Source of the DNA: Pseudomonas sp. FP1742
GTDB taxonomy: Bacteria; Pseudomonadota; Gammaproteobacteria; Pseudomonadales; Pseudomonadaceae
DNA length: 64,000 bases
NCBI RefSeq assembly: GCF_030687145.1
Contig: NZ_CP117460.1
Coordinates: 1,612,001-1,676,000, forward strand
Reading direction: 5' to 3'
The translations under genes were made by a program, and so were the position numbers. Of the stretch, positions 18,903 to 27,812 are shown piece by piece. Numbering within the stretch: position 1 is the first letter of the stretch; every line of letters starts with the position of its first letter. The notes beneath the pieces were generated by a model. That model was not told the DNA's origin and made no database searches. It worked only from the letters and a program-made list of their open reading frames with translations.

Positions 18903-19295
18903 ATGACGACTTATAACTGGGATTTGATCGAACGCTTGCTGCATGAAGCGCAGAACGGCGCTGGCCACAGTTTCACCCCACGGCCCTATGCCGAGCAGTA
19001 TGCGGCCGAGAAAGCCGCTGCCGGTGAGGCGATTGAGAACCTGGATCACCTGAAAACGGTCGCGGGTGAGTATGAAAAGTTGCTGTTGCTACGGGGTTAT
19101 ATCGAGCCCCGCCCGGAGGACCAGAGCGGCAATGGCGCGAACTACATTTTGACGCCTCGGGGCTCGAGTTTGTTGAGCTTGATCGATAGCTGCATTCCGG
19201 GGAATGAACATCCACGGCAGGTGCTGGATGAGCAGGAAGATGCGCTGGAGGAGCTGACGTTTGATGAGGTGGCGTCGAAGGCGCAGATTGCCTGA
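18903..19295 (+). CDS. DUF2513-like small protein
   Basis: A 130-residue acidic, cytoplasmic protein. The opening TTYNWDLIERLLHEAQNG and the later YILTPRGSSLLSLI look like the DUF2513 family, whose members have a winged-helix-like shape and are often found near phages or regulators. Here there is no phage context. A ribosome-binding site (GGAGG, about 18888) precedes the ATG. The C-terminal 30 residues are Glu-rich. Function unknown; the family assignment is tentative. Confidence 0.65.
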   Translation: MTTYNWDLIERLLHEAQNGAGHSFTPRPYAEQYAAEKAAAGEAIENLDHLKTVAGEYEKLLLLRGYIEPRPEDQSGNGANYILTPRGSSLLSLIDSCIPGNEHPRQVLDEQEDALEELTFDEVASKAQIA

Positions 19296-19312
19296 AGATC
19301 GCGTTTACCCCC

Positions 19313-19402
19313 TGTGGGAGCGAGCTTGCTCGCGAATGCGGTTTAACATTCAAAATCTATGTCGACGGTCACACCGCATTCGCGAGCAAGCCCGCTCCCA
19401 CA
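19313..19402. repeat. REPIN
   Basis: TGTGGGAGCGAGCTTGCTCG and the inverse CGAGCAAGCCCGCTCCCACA about 50 bases later, between convergent genes. The two arms differ at one core position (gagctt against gggctt), showing drift. Confidence 0.9.
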
Positions 19403-19421
19403 TTGGATGGTGGTGGTCTGT

Positions 19422-20291
19422 TTAATCCTGCCGCGCCGCTTTCAGGCATTTCAAATCAGTGAAATCCTTGCGCATGTCTTCAATCTTTTGCAGCAACCGT
19501 TGACGCTGAAACGGCGTGCTCTCGGCCATCAAGTCCACCAGCAACGCCCGAGCCTGGGCTTCGGTGTTGGCGTAGGCTTCACGGTAAGCGGGGGTCCATA
19601 AACTCTCGCGATCAACCAGAAGCGTTTCGATTTGCTGTGGGAATTGCGGACTCTGACGTTGTGCAACCGCTGCGCTGAATTGCTGTTGCCAATGAACGCG
19701 GTTGGCAATCCATTGTGTGTTCTGATCCCCCAGGGCGTTCGACCAGGCCATCACCCGTTGCTGTTGGGTTGGGCTGAGCGGTCCGAGCCAGGCATTCAGG
19801 CGTTTTTCCATGCGCTTGCTTCGCTCTTTGATCTGTTGCTCGAGCGGTGGCTTGAGGTAGTCCTCCTGGCGTTTGCGTTGGTCCTTGGCGAAAGCGTCGT
19901 TCATTTCCGCGACTTGCTTGTCATCCAGCCCTTGCAACAGTTCGATGGCCGATGGGGTGATTTCCCGGGCGGTTTCGGCGATGGCTTGTTTGGCTTCCTG
20001 GGTGCGGGCTTGCAGCGCGGCGTCGGTGATCTGGTTGGTCTCGATCATGGTCTGTAAACGATTCAGCCAGTCGAGGTAGCCGGGTAGTTGCGTGGTGCAG
20101 TGCCAGCGCAGGTGTTCTTTGAGCCGCTCGTTCAACCAGTCTTTTTGCTGGTGGTTCATGTCCAGGTAGTCGCTGAGCGTCCAGGGAATGATCACATCGA
20201 GGTTGCGGTAAGCCAGGCCCACGCGGGTGCATGCGGCGACGGTGAGGCTGAGCGTGAGGATGACGGTGATCTGTTTCAACCAATGCGACAT
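19422..20291 (-). CDS. DUF6279 family lipoprotein
   Basis: A 289-residue lipoprotein: signal peptide with lipobox TVAAC (Cys21), then a long all-helical, Gln/Arg/Glu-rich body with motifs usual for DUF6279 (YRNLDVIIPWTLSDYLDMN near the front, LSPTQQQRVMAW in the middle, FQRQRLLQKIEDMRKDF at the end). Thr follows the Cys, so it should go to the outer membrane, facing the periplasm. The role of the family is unknown. Complete length. It is followed at its 3' side by a REPIN and preceded by another minus-strand gene 77 bases away, so the two may be co-transcribed. Confidence 0.85.
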   Translation of the reverse strand: MSHWLKQITVILTLSLTVAACTRVGLAYRNLDVIIPWTLSDYLDMNHQQKDWLNERLKEHLRWHCTTQLPGYLDWLNRLQTMIETNQITDAALQARTQEAKQAIAETAREITPSAIELLQGLDDKQVAEMNDAFAKDQRKRQEDYLKPPLEQQIKERSKRMEKRLNAWLGPLSPTQQQRVMAWSNALGDQNTQWIANRVHWQQQFSAAVAQRQSPQFPQQIETLLVDRESLWTPAYREAYANTEAQARALLVDLMAESTPFQRQRLLQKIEDMRKDFTDLKCLKAARQD

Positions 20292-20368
20292 GGCAAGCCC
20301 TTGCGAAGACCTGGTTTTTTATTGGGTTCTTTAATGTGAACGCAGGACGAGCCCGGCAGTTCAGCCGA

Positions 20369-21085
20369 TTAATAGAAGGCGCGTGCGGCCTTGAGGGTGA
20401 CCAGGCCGTCACACTCGCTATTGTGGCCGGAATAGGCGGAGCAATCGCTGCCGCTCAGGCTTGAGTCACTGTAGATCAAGTCCAGGTCGATACCCATGAA
20501 CGGCCGGGACAATTTCACCGACCAGTCGGTAAAACTGCCTACATATCCACCGTCGACGGACACCGGCGTATTGAGTTGATGGGTGGTGTATTTCAGGCTG
20601 ATCCCGATGCCGAACGGCTGATTGCCACTGAGGTCGGCGAACAGGGTGCTGTTCTGTTTGTCCGGGTCGTTGCTGAAGGCTGCGCCGAAACGGCTATCCA
20701 GCAGGGTCAGGCCACCGAAAAGCTCCTGGCTGTCGAGGGTATCCACTTTGGGGTAGCTGTAATGGATCATGCCCACTTCGTAGCCGAGGGATTGATCGAA
20801 GGGCTGTTTAAAGCCCATGTAGGAATCGATCTCAAGGTTGCTCGAAGGGCTCAGTCCCATGCTGGGGGACCATTGGCCCACATAGAAGCCGCTGTCGTGG
20901 CTCAGGTCGAGGCCACCGTGGAACGAGCCGGTCGTCGAGGGTTTGACCAACCCTTGGGCCATGCTCCGGCTGGGGGTGGTGGCGAGTTTGAGATCGAAAT
21001 CGCCTAATTCGCGCTGGAAGACTTGCGCATCGGTACCCGAGCACCACAACAGGCTGGCGAGCAGGAAAAGAGAGGGCTTGAGCAT
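20369..21085 (-). CDS. TorF-family putative outer-membrane porin
   Basis: A 238-residue exported beta-barrel protein. Signal peptide residues 1-20 (MLKPSLFLLASLLWCSGTDA). The mature part alternates as short beta strands (GGLDLSHDSGFYVGQWSPS, LEIDSYMGFKQ, GYEVGMIHYSYP) and ends in an aromatic residue (AARAFY), as outer-membrane barrels do. The pattern matches the TIGR02001/TorF family of small putative porins; substrate unknown. GGAG is placed 7 bases before the ATG. One late Cys pair (GSDCSAYSGHNSECDG) lies in a probable external loop. Confidence 0.8.
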   Translation of the reverse strand: MLKPSLFLLASLLWCSGTDAQVFQRELGDFDLKLATTPSRSMAQGLVKPSTTGSFHGGLDLSHDSGFYVGQWSPSMGLSPSSNLEIDSYMGFKQPFDQSLGYEVGMIHYSYPKVDTLDSQELFGGLTLLDSRFGAAFSNDPDKQNSTLFADLSGNQPFGIGISLKYTTHQLNTPVSVDGGYVGSFTDWSVKLSRPFMGIDLDLIYSDSSLSGSDCSAYSGHNSECDGLVTLKAARAFY

Positions 21086-21293
21086 GCGTCACTCCATGAA
21101 CAGCGAGGAGCAGGTCCTGAAAACCTGCTGAAACGCTTGATCCAGACACGTGCAAGCATACCGGCGAATGTTCGGCATCGAGGGCCGTTCGTCGATTTTT
21201 GAAATATTGATTTGTTTGATGGGGTATTGCTGAAGGGTTCCAGTCCAAGCGCTTCGAAGCTCAAAGCGCTTAGGGACCAGTTAACGCGGGGTA

Positions 21294-21482
21294 TTACTTT
21301 TTGCCGAGCGTGATTTGCTTGGACGGGCCGAACGTCTGGCCGCTGACGCCTTTGGCAATTTGCTGGATCTCGCCGCCGGACTTGAGGAACGCAGCGATCT
21401 GATTGTTGATCGATTCGCTGGTTTCAACGGCTGGAGCTGGCTTTGCTTTGCTGTTGGATGCTTTTACACGCATGGCGGCCAT
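21294..21482 (-). CDS. Small basic protein with a SutA-like FLxxGG motif
   Basis: A 62-residue basic protein. I start it at the ATG at 21482 (ACAGG just upstream) rather than the longer frame from 21563, whose extra residues look non-coding. The N-terminus is Lys/Ala/Pro-rich and disordered; the core INNQIAAFLKSGGEIQQIAKG recalls the C-terminal helix-turn of the RNA-polymerase-binding regulator SutA (EFLARGGKVQEI). That similarity is short, so a role in transcription is only a guess. It is divergent from the CvfB gene across a 351-base gap in which I see only AT-rich promoter-like sequence. Confidence 0.6.
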   Translation of the reverse strand: MAAMRVKASNSKAKPAPAVETSESINNQIAAFLKSGGEIQQIAKGVSGQTFGPSKQITLGKK

Positions 21483-21833
21483 TAACCTGTAGAAATTAAC
21501 TTGGCCAGGCATCGTACAGGAAATACTTGACAATTGCTTGGTAAATATCCTCCCGAAATACACACGGCAGGCATGCGAATAATCGCAAGTTATTATTTGG
21601 AATAGTCCCCTAAGCTGCTGTTTTAACTAAAAACCTCACTCAAGAAATAGCGTTTTTGGGATGGGCTGACCAAGGTGTGAACCACTCGAACGGTCTGACG
21701 AGCGGCCAGCCGCATCCGGCAAACCCCAGGAAAATTAAGGTCTCCCACGGATTTTCTCGCGCCACCGGGCCGACCGCCGAACGCCGCCCGCAAAACCGGG
21801 TAGAATGCCGCCCACGCAATGAGGGTATTGGAC

Positions 21834-22670
21834 ATGGCTTTAGTCGGGCGCTACAACAGTTTGCAAGTGGTTAAACATACTAACTTCGGTTTATATCTGG
21901 ACGGTGGCGCGGACGGCGAAATCCTTCTGCCTAATCGTTATATTCCCAAAGATATTCCCAGCGAAGATGAAGACTGGCTCAACGTTTTTATTTATCTGGA
22001 CAGCGATGACAAACTTATCGCTACAACCGAAAAGCCGAAAGTTCAGGTCGGTGAATTCGCCAGTTTGAAAGTCGTTGAAGTCAACAGCATCGGCGTGTTC
22101 CTGGATTGGGGTTTGCCGAAGGACCTGCTACTGCCGTATTCCGAAGAGAAACGCCAGATGACGGCCGGCGAGTATGTCGTGGTGCACGTCTACCTCGACA
22201 AACACACCCGGCGCATCACCGCGACGGCGCGTCTGGACCGTTACCTGGACAAGACCCCGGCCAACTACACCCCTGGCCAGGAAGTTGATTTGCTGGTGGC
22301 CGAAGCGACCGATATGGGCTTCAAGGCAATCATCAACAACAAGCACTGGGGTCTGATCCACAAGAACGAAATCTTCAAGTTCATGCGCGCCGGTAAAGAA
22401 GAGAAGGGCTTTATCAAAGAAGTCCGCGCCGACGGCAAGATCAGCCTGAGCCTGCAACCGGTAGGCGAAGAAGCCGCCACCAGTTTGAACTCGAAGATTC
22501 TCGCCAAGTTGCGCGACAACAACGGCACCCTGCCGGTCAGCGACAAGAGCGATCCGACGCTGATCAGCAGTATGTTCGGCGTCAGCAAGGGCAACTTCAA
22601 AAAGGCCATCGGCGCCTTGTACAAGAACGGCCAGATCGTCATTCACGCTGATCGTATCGAACTCAGCTGA
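21834..22670 (+). CDS. CvfB-type S1-domain RNA-binding protein
   Basis: A 278-residue cytoplasmic protein of the CvfB/YitL family. It has three S1-like OB-fold modules in order: residues about 5-60 (GRYNSLQVVKHTNFGLYLD), about 70-130 (SLKVVEVNSIGVFLDWGLP) and about 145-210 (MGFKAIINNKHWGLIHKNE). A winged-helix end follows (ISSMFGVSKGNFKKAIGALYK). Known members bind RNA and affect virulence or growth genes post-transcriptionally. Start at 21834 because GAGGG lies 9-13 bases upstream; an in-frame ATG at 21819 lacks one. Family certain; targets unknown. Confidence 0.92.
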   Translation: MALVGRYNSLQVVKHTNFGLYLDGGADGEILLPNRYIPKDIPSEDEDWLNVFIYLDSDDKLIATTEKPKVQVGEFASLKVVEVNSIGVFLDWGLPKDLLLPYSEEKRQMTAGEYVVVHVYLDKHTRRITATARLDRYLDKTPANYTPGQEVDLLVAEATDMGFKAIINNKHWGLIHKNEIFKFMRAGKEEKGFIKEVRADGKISLSLQPVGEEAATSLNSKILAKLRDNNGTLPVSDKSDPTLISSMFGVSKGNFKKAIGALYKNGQIVIHADRIELS

Positions 22671-22760
22671 CCTGCACCGGCCCCGGTAGGCGCTACCGCA
22701 GGTTGTGATCAAAAAAGGATCCAGCCTACGGTAGCCTTCTGCGCAGCATTCACCCATCTC

Positions 22761-22927
22761 TTTGTATACATAACACTCTGCACCGTTTGTAGGCGCGGAC
22801 GCCCTGTTCGTGGGCGTTATCACCCCCTACACGTCTTGGAAGCTTTGCTCTGAACAGGGCTTAAAGCCAGGTTTGTCACACCTTTTGATCGTATGGCACG
22901 CATTCTGCGTGGCAACTCGTATACAAA
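22761..22927. promoter_or_regulatory. Two inverted TTTGTATAC sites around a permease promoter
   Basis: TTTGTATAC at 22761-22769 and its exact inverse GTATACAAA at 22919-22927. GTATAC-centred palindromes are typical operators for GntR/FadR-type regulators. The second copy falls where transcription from the sigma-54-like promoter would begin. Inferred only. Confidence 0.35.
22894..22908 (+). promoter_or_regulatory. Candidate sigma-54 (RpoN) promoter for the NCS1 permease
   Basis: TGGCACG-CATTC-TGC: the -24 element is a perfect TGGCACG and the invariant GG (22895-22896) and GC (22907-22908) are exactly 10 bases apart. It lies about 97 bases before the permease ATG, in a 334-base gap. Nitrogen-control genes for pyrimidine, hydantoin or allantoin uptake are commonly RpoN-dependent, which fits. 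Confidence 0.55.
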
Positions 22928-23004
22928 CCATGCAGGCTCCCGTACGCAGTGTGGTCGCCGCATCAATCCCGGGGGCCGCGCCTGTACTTTCGAGGAGCCC
23001 CGCG

Positions 23005-24450
23005 ATGCCCGAACAATTGCCCAATGGCTACAGCCCGCGCCTGTATAACCAGGACCTGGGGCCACTGCCGCAGAAATGGAATTGGTACAACATCTTCGCC
23101 TTCTGGATGAGCGACGTGCACAGCGTTGGCGGCTATGTGTTCGCCGCCAGCCTGTTTGCGCTGGGGTTGGCGAGTTGGCAGGTGTTGATTGCCTTGCTCG
23201 GCGGGATTTGCATCGTGCAGTTGATCGCCAACCTGGTGGCCAAGCCGAGTCAGCAAGCCGCGGTGCCTTACCCGGTGATCTGCCGACTGGCGTTCGGGGT
23301 GTTCGGGGCGAATATTCCTGCGGTTATCCGCGGTTTGATCGCGGTGGCCTGGTACGGGATTCAGACGTACCTGGCGTCCAGTGCACTCATCATCGTGGTG
23401 CTGCGGTTTTTTCCTGCGATGGCGGCCTACGCCGAACCGCACTTTGCCGGTTTGTCCTACCTCGGTTGGTTCGGTTTCCTCAGCCTGTGGTTCGTCCAGG
23501 CGCTGGTGTTCTGGACTGGCATGGAATCGATCCGCCGCTTCATCGACTGGGCCGGCCCCGTGGTGTATGGCGTGATGTTCCTGCTCGCCGGCTGGATCGT
23601 CTGGCAGGCCGGCTGGAGCAACATCAGCTTCACTCTCGCGGAAAAGTCACTGTCTGGCTGGGAAGCCTTCGGCCAGGTGATCGTGGCAACGGCGTTGGTG
23701 GTGTCGTACTTTTCCGGTCCGACCCTGAACTTCGGCGATTTCAGTCGCTACTGCCGCAGCATGAACGACGTGCGTCGCGGCAATTTCTGGGGGCTGCCGG
23801 TAAACTTTCTGGCGTTCTCGCTGGTGACCGTGGTGATCGTTTCCGGCACCTTGCCGGTGTTTGGTGAAATGCTTCACGACCCGATCGCCACCGTGGCGCG
23901 CATCGACAACAGTGTGGCGGTACTGCTCGGCGCCTTTGCCTTCGTTACCGCGACCGTCGGCATCAACATCGTCGCCAATTTCGTTTCCCCGGCATTCGAC
24001 TTCGCCAACGTCGCCCCAAGCAAAATCAGTTGGCGTGCGGGTGGCATGATCGCCGCCATGGCGTCGATCTTCATCACCCCGTGGAACCTCTTCAACAACC
24101 CCGAAGTGATTCACTACACCCTCGACGTGCTGGCGGCGTTCATTGGCCCGCTGTTCGGGATTCTGCTGGTGGATTACTACCTGATCAAAAAGCAGCAGAT
24201 CGATGTCGCTGCGCTGTTCAACGACAACCCGAGCGGGCGTTATTACTACAGCGGCGGGATCAACTGGACGGCGGTCAAGGCGTTGATTCCTGCCACCCTG
24301 ATGGGCGTTGCGATCACTTTCATCCCAGTGTTACAGCCGATGGCCAACTTCGCCTGGTTCACCGGTTGCTTCCTCGGCGGTGTCCTGTACTTCGCACTGG
24401 CCAGGCGCGAGCAGGCACAGCAATCGGCGGCGCTGGTTATCGCGGGATGA
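23005..24450 (+). CDS. NCS1-family nucleobase/allantoin-type cation symporter
   Basis: Inner-membrane permease (481 aa, about 12 helices) importing a nucleobase or related nitrogen source (uracil, allantoin, hydantoin class) with a cation. Family marks: N-terminal SPRLYNQDLGPLPQKWNWYNIFAFWMSDVHS, the helix-1 W-MSDVHS, YGIQTYLAS in helix 4-5, NFGDFSRYCRS in the middle and NIVANFVSPAFDFANVAPSK later. Start chosen at 23005 because CGAGGAG sits 8 bases upstream; the in-frame extension to 22810 is leader. A sigma-54-like promoter and GTATAC operators precede it, a terminator follows. No catabolic gene is adjacent, so the substrate stays open. Confidence 0.88.
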   Translation: MPEQLPNGYSPRLYNQDLGPLPQKWNWYNIFAFWMSDVHSVGGYVFAASLFALGLASWQVLIALLGGICIVQLIANLVAKPSQQAAVPYPVICRLAFGVFGANIPAVIRGLIAVAWYGIQTYLASSALIIVVLRFFPAMAAYAEPHFAGLSYLGWFGFLSLWFVQALVFWTGMESIRRFIDWAGPVVYGVMFLLAGWIVWQAGWSNISFTLAEKSLSGWEAFGQVIVATALVVSYFSGPTLNFGDFSRYCRSMNDVRRGNFWGLPVNFLAFSLVTVVIVSGTLPVFGEMLHDPIATVARIDNSVAVLLGAFAFVTATVGINIVANFVSPAFDFANVAPSKISWRAGGMIAAMASIFITPWNLFNNPEVIHYTLDVLAAFIGPLFGILLVDYYLIKKQQIDVAALFNDNPSGRYYYSGGINWTAVKALIPATLMGVAITFIPVLQPMANFAWFTGCFLGGVLYFALARREQAQQSAALVIAG

Positions 24451-24527
24451 CGCAAGCGGCGATTTAAAGGTCTTTTGCAGGCACCTTTTTCTGTCCATCC
24501 GGTTAATAATCGACAGCATAATTTTTC

Positions 24528-24570
24528 GCCCCGGCGCCCTCTGTTCAGCAGGAGGGCCGGGGCTTTGCTT
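24528..24570 (+). terminator. GC-rich hairpin terminator after the permease
   Basis: GCCCCGGcgCCCTC (24528-24541) pairs with GAGGGCCGGGGC (24552-24563), loop about 10 bases, followed by a T-rich run (TTTGCTTTT). It ends the permease transcript, or could attenuate the EamA gene whose GTG is about 45 bases on. Confidence 0.7.
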
Positions 24571-24615
24571 TTACTGTCGAGTCACTGCCATGAATTGTGT
24601 TATCGAGGTGTTCCG

Positions 24616-25548
24616 GTGAGCGCCACCCGGCGTAGTGCCGATGGGTTTGCCCTGCAAGTGATGGTCGGGCTGTGCCTGATCTGGGGTGTGCAGCAGGTGA
24701 TGATCAAATGGGCCGCGCCCGACATCGCACCGGTCATGCAGGCGGCGGGGCGCTCAGGTATTTCCGCGTTGCTCGTAGGATTGTTGATTTGCTGGAAGGG
24801 CGGTTGGGATCAGGTCGGCGCTACCTGGCGCGGTGGCTTGCTGGCCGGCGCGTTGTTTGGCCTGGAGTTCTTCTTCATTGCCGAAGGCCTGCAACTGACC
24901 ACGGCGGCGCACATGTCGGTGTTTCTCTACACCGCGCCGATCTTTACCGCGTTGGGTGTGCACTGGCTGCTGCCGAGTGAGCGTTTAAGACCGGTGCAGT
25001 GGCTGGGGATTTTTCTGGCGTTCATTGGCATCGCCATTGCGTTTGCCGGTGGTGTGTCCTGGGACAACCTTGACCACCGCATGTTGCTGGGCGATGCCTT
25101 GGGCGTGCTGGCCGGCGCGTCGTGGGGCGCGACCACTGTGGTGGTACGCGCCTCGCGTCTGTCGGAAGCGCCGGTGACCCTGACGCTGTTTTATCAACTG
25201 ATCGTCGGCTTCGTCGGTCTGCTGCTGATCGCGATCCTCAGCGGTCAGGTCACCCATGTCAGCCTGACCACGGTGGCGGTGGCCAGCGTGCTGTTTCAGG
25301 GGCTGGTGGTGTCATTCTTCAGTTACCTGACCTGGTTCTGGCTGCTGCGCCGTTATCTGGCGGCGAACCTGGCGGTGTTTTCGTTCATGACGCCGTTGTT
25401 CGGCGTCACGTTCGGCGTGGTGCTGCTGGGGGAAGAGCTGAGCCTGAACTTTGTGATCGGCGCGGTACTGGTTTTGCTCGGGATCACTTTTGTGAGCGCA
25501 GAGCAGTGGGTGCGCCGTCGTTTGCGCAAAGCACTTGGGCAACCCTGA
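24616..25548 (+). CDS. EamA/DMT-family transporter
   Basis: A 310-residue inner-membrane exporter of the drug/metabolite transporter superfamily, with two EamA repeats of five helices each (about residues 15-145 and 155-295). Typical marks: LIWGVQQVMIKWAAPDIAPV at the first helix and the late ANLAVFSFMTPLFGVTFGVV then GEELSLNFVIGA. The substrate (amino acid or metabolite) cannot be told. Start is the GTG at 24616, with CGAGG 8 bases before it; the longer frame from 24475 runs through the upstream terminator hairpin and is not credible. Its last 65 bases overlap the end of the convergent MFS gene. Confidence 0.85.
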   Translation: MSATRRSADGFALQVMVGLCLIWGVQQVMIKWAAPDIAPVMQAAGRSGISALLVGLLICWKGGWDQVGATWRGGLLAGALFGLEFFFIAEGLQLTTAAHMSVFLYTAPIFTALGVHWLLPSERLRPVQWLGIFLAFIGIAIAFAGGVSWDNLDHRMLLGDALGVLAGASWGATTVVVRASRLSEAPVTLTLFYQLIVGFVGLLLIAILSGQVTHVSLTTVAVASVLFQGLVVSFFSYLTWFWLLRRYLAANLAVFSFMTPLFGVTFGVVLLGEELSLNFVIGAVLVLLGITFVSAEQWVRRRLRKALGQP

Positions 25549-26674
25549 CCGGGCGCAGCAGCAAACCTGCGGCAATGATAAAACCGCCGCCGGCGATCAC
25601 CAGCGCGGGTTGCAAGCCACCGCTGAAATGGCTGCTCAACGCGGCTAGCAATGGCCCGCTGAGCTGACCCACGGCGAAGCACGCGGTCAGCAGCCCGGCG
25701 TTACGCTGGGTGGCGTGGGGCGCCAGTTCCCGGGAGCGCTGCATCACCAGTTGCATGCAGGCCAGGAACGGCCCACCGCACAAAATCACCCCCAGCGCCA
25801 GCCCGGCACCGCTGCCCAATAGGCAAGCAAATACGCCGGCGGCCTGTAGCCATAGCGTCGCCATCAGCCAATGACGAGTTGCGTTCGGGTTGTGCCGACG
25901 CAGGCTTACCAACACAACCCCGGTTGCCGCCGCCAGGCCAAAGCACGGCCAGAACAGATCGGCTTGCCATTGCCCGTGGAACTGCGCGCTGGCCATTTGC
26001 GAGAGGAAAGTGGCCGGGATGATGTAGCCCAAACCGTACAAACCGTAGATCACCGGTAAACGTCCGACGCCTTGGGTACCCGGCGTGGCGACAGGCGATG
26101 TCAGCGTTGAAGGGGCGGCCGGCTGCGGCAGGAACGGCAGAATCCCCAGCAGCATCACCAGCCCGACAGCGGCATACACCAGCCACAAGGTTGCGGACGT
26201 CTGCCCCAGCAGGTTCGAGCCTAAGGCCAACAACCCTGTCAGAAAAATCCCCAGACCCGGTCCGGCAAATACCAGCGCGCCGAGCCGTGGACGACCGGCC
26301 GCCGCTGCCAGTGGTTGGCTCAATGCGGTAATCATCACCAGCACCCAGGCGCTGGCCACGCCCGTGCCGAAGCGCAGCGCCAGATGCGACCAGAACCCGG
26401 TGGCCCAGAACGAGGCCAGGGTCAGCAGCACACACAACCACAAACCGCCGAGCAACCGCCCGCGAACCTGATCGGGGCGACGGGCGAACATCGCATCCAC
26501 CGCGCCGACGAAGTAACCAAGGTAGTTGGCGGCGGCAATCAGACCGGCGGCGGTCAGGTCGATCTGACCCTCGCTGAGCAAGTGCGGCAGTTGTGGGGTG
26601 AGGGCGAAACGCCCGATGCCCATGGCCATCATCAGGGCGACAAAGCTGGCGGTTAAGCGAATCAGCGGGGACAT
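25484..26674 (-). CDS. YbfB/YjiJ-family MFS transporter
   Basis: A 396-residue, roughly 12-helix inner-membrane transporter. The start IRLTASFVALMMAMGIGRFA then TPQLPHLL, and YLGYFVGA in helix 2, are the signature of the YbfB/YjiJ MFS branch; VIYGLYGLGYIIPATFLSQ opens the second half. Substrate unknown. A LysR gene is divergent 104 bases away and is the likely regulator. The 3' end overlaps the convergent EamA gene by 65 bases, so the two transcripts are antisense there. Confidence 0.88.
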   Translation of the reverse strand: MSPLIRLTASFVALMMAMGIGRFALTPQLPHLLSEGQIDLTAAGLIAAANYLGYFVGAVDAMFARRPDQVRGRLLGGLWLCVLLTLASFWATGFWSHLALRFGTGVASAWVLVMITALSQPLAAAAGRPRLGALVFAGPGLGIFLTGLLALGSNLLGQTSATLWLVYAAVGLVMLLGILPFLPQPAAPSTLTSPVATPGTQGVGRLPVIYGLYGLGYIIPATFLSQMASAQFHGQWQADLFWPCFGLAAATGVVLVSLRRHNPNATRHWLMATLWLQAAGVFACLLGSGAGLALGVILCGGPFLACMQLVMQRSRELAPHATQRNAGLLTACFAVGQLSGPLLAALSSHFSGGLQPALVIAGGGFIIAAGLLLRPVRVAQVLCANDGAPTALRSQK

Positions 26675-26778
26675 GGTCTGAGTTCCGTTGCGAGGATCAA
26701 TGACCGTCAGGCTAAGACTGATTGACTTTCTTTAAAAATGAATAATAGTGAGAAACTTGTTCTGATTTGGAGAATGGC

Positions 26779-27672
26779 GTGGAATTCAGCCAATTGCGGA
26801 TTTTCCAGGCAGTGGCGGAGGAGGGCTCCATCACCCGAGCCGCTGAACGCCTGCATCGCGTGCCCTCCAACCTGTCGACCCGGCTCAAACAGCTCGAAGA
26901 GCAACTCGGTGTCGAACTGTTCGTGCGTGAGCGTCAGCGTTTGCAGTTGTCGCCTGCGGGAAAAGTCCTGTTGGACTACACGGCCAAGCTGTTCGCCTTG
27001 CACGACGAAGCCCACGCGGCAGTGCAGGGCGGGCAACCGGCCGGGGATTTCGTACTGGGCACGATGTACAGCACCGCTGCGATTCACCTGCCAGAGCTGT
27101 TGGCGCGTTATCACCGCCGCTACCCGGCGGTGAACCTGCAAGTGCAGTCGGGGCCCAGCGGCGAATTGCTCGAAGGCCTGCTCACCGGGCGCCTCGATGC
27201 GGCGCTGGTGGACGGTCCGCTGGAACTGGCCGGGCTCGACGGCGTGCCGTTGTGCGACGAACGACTGGTGCTGATCAGCGAGGCCGATCATCCGCCGGTA
27301 CACAGCGCGCTGGATGTCGAAGGGCGTGCGGTGTTCACGTTCCGCCAGGGTTGTTCCTACCGGATGCGCCTGGAAGCCTGGTTCGCCCATGATCACGCGG
27401 CCATGGGCCGGGCCATGGAGATCGAGTCTTATCCCGGGATGCTCGCTTGCGTGATTGCCGGCTCCGGCGTGGCGCTGATGTCGGAGTCGATGCTCGCCAG
27501 CCTCCCGGGACGCGAAAGCGTGGCGGTGCATCCGTTGGCCGAGCCGTTCGCCAGCGCAACCACCTGGCTGATGTGGCGCAAAGGCATGGTCGGCGCCAAT
27601 CTGAATGCGTGGATCGAGCAACAGCAGGCGGTGTATCCGTCGACAGCGGTCCAGGCCCAGGCAATTGCTTGA
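26779..27672 (+). CDS. LysR-family transcriptional regulator (divergent from MFS gene)
   Basis: A 297-residue LysR regulator: N-terminal winged helix-turn-helix (FSQLRIFQAVAEEGSITRAA, ERLHRVPSNLSTRLKQLEEQ) and a periplasmic-binding-like effector domain from about residue 90. I start it at the GTG at 26779 (VEFSQLR), with GGAG at 26769-26772; a TTG at 26767 would overlap that site. Arrangement head-to-head with the YbfB-type exporter suggests control of that gene and of itself. The serine in VPSNLS replaces the more common QPAVS type motif but is seen in this subgroup. Inducer unknown. Confidence 0.9.
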   Translation: MEFSQLRIFQAVAEEGSITRAAERLHRVPSNLSTRLKQLEEQLGVELFVRERQRLQLSPAGKVLLDYTAKLFALHDEAHAAVQGGQPAGDFVLGTMYSTAAIHLPELLARYHRRYPAVNLQVQSGPSGELLEGLLTGRLDAALVDGPLELAGLDGVPLCDERLVLISEADHPPVHSALDVEGRAVFTFRQGCSYRMRLEAWFAHDHAAMGRAMEIESYPGMLACVIAGSGVALMSESMLASLPGRESVAVHPLAEPFASATTWLMWRKGMVGANLNAWIEQQQAVYPSTAVQAQAIA

Positions 27673-27683
27673 ACCATCGTCCA

Positions 27684-27697
27684 AGGATTTGGATCAA
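27684..27697 (+). promoter_or_regulatory. Possible ANR/FNR box upstream of the PA1414-family gene
   Basis: AGGAT-TTGG-ATCAA against the consensus TTGAT-N4-ATCAA: the right half is perfect, the left matches three of five, and the spacing is right. It lies about 120 bases before the small gene. In P. aeruginosa the PA1414 locus is an oxygen-responsive, ANR-dependent locus (recalled), which is why I looked here. Confidence 0.4.
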
Positions 27698-27812
27698 TTC
27701 AGTAACAGATCATTGCGATCTTGGACGAGCATTACGTAGGACTTCGGACTATTATCAGTGCGAAGGGGCTACAGAACTTCGGCCGCTCGGCACGACCCTG
27801 AAGGGGGGCATC

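Noticed and set aside
23005..25548. Permease and EamA exporter as one operon
   Set aside because: A strong GC-rich hairpin with T-rich tail lies between them and they have no shared role.
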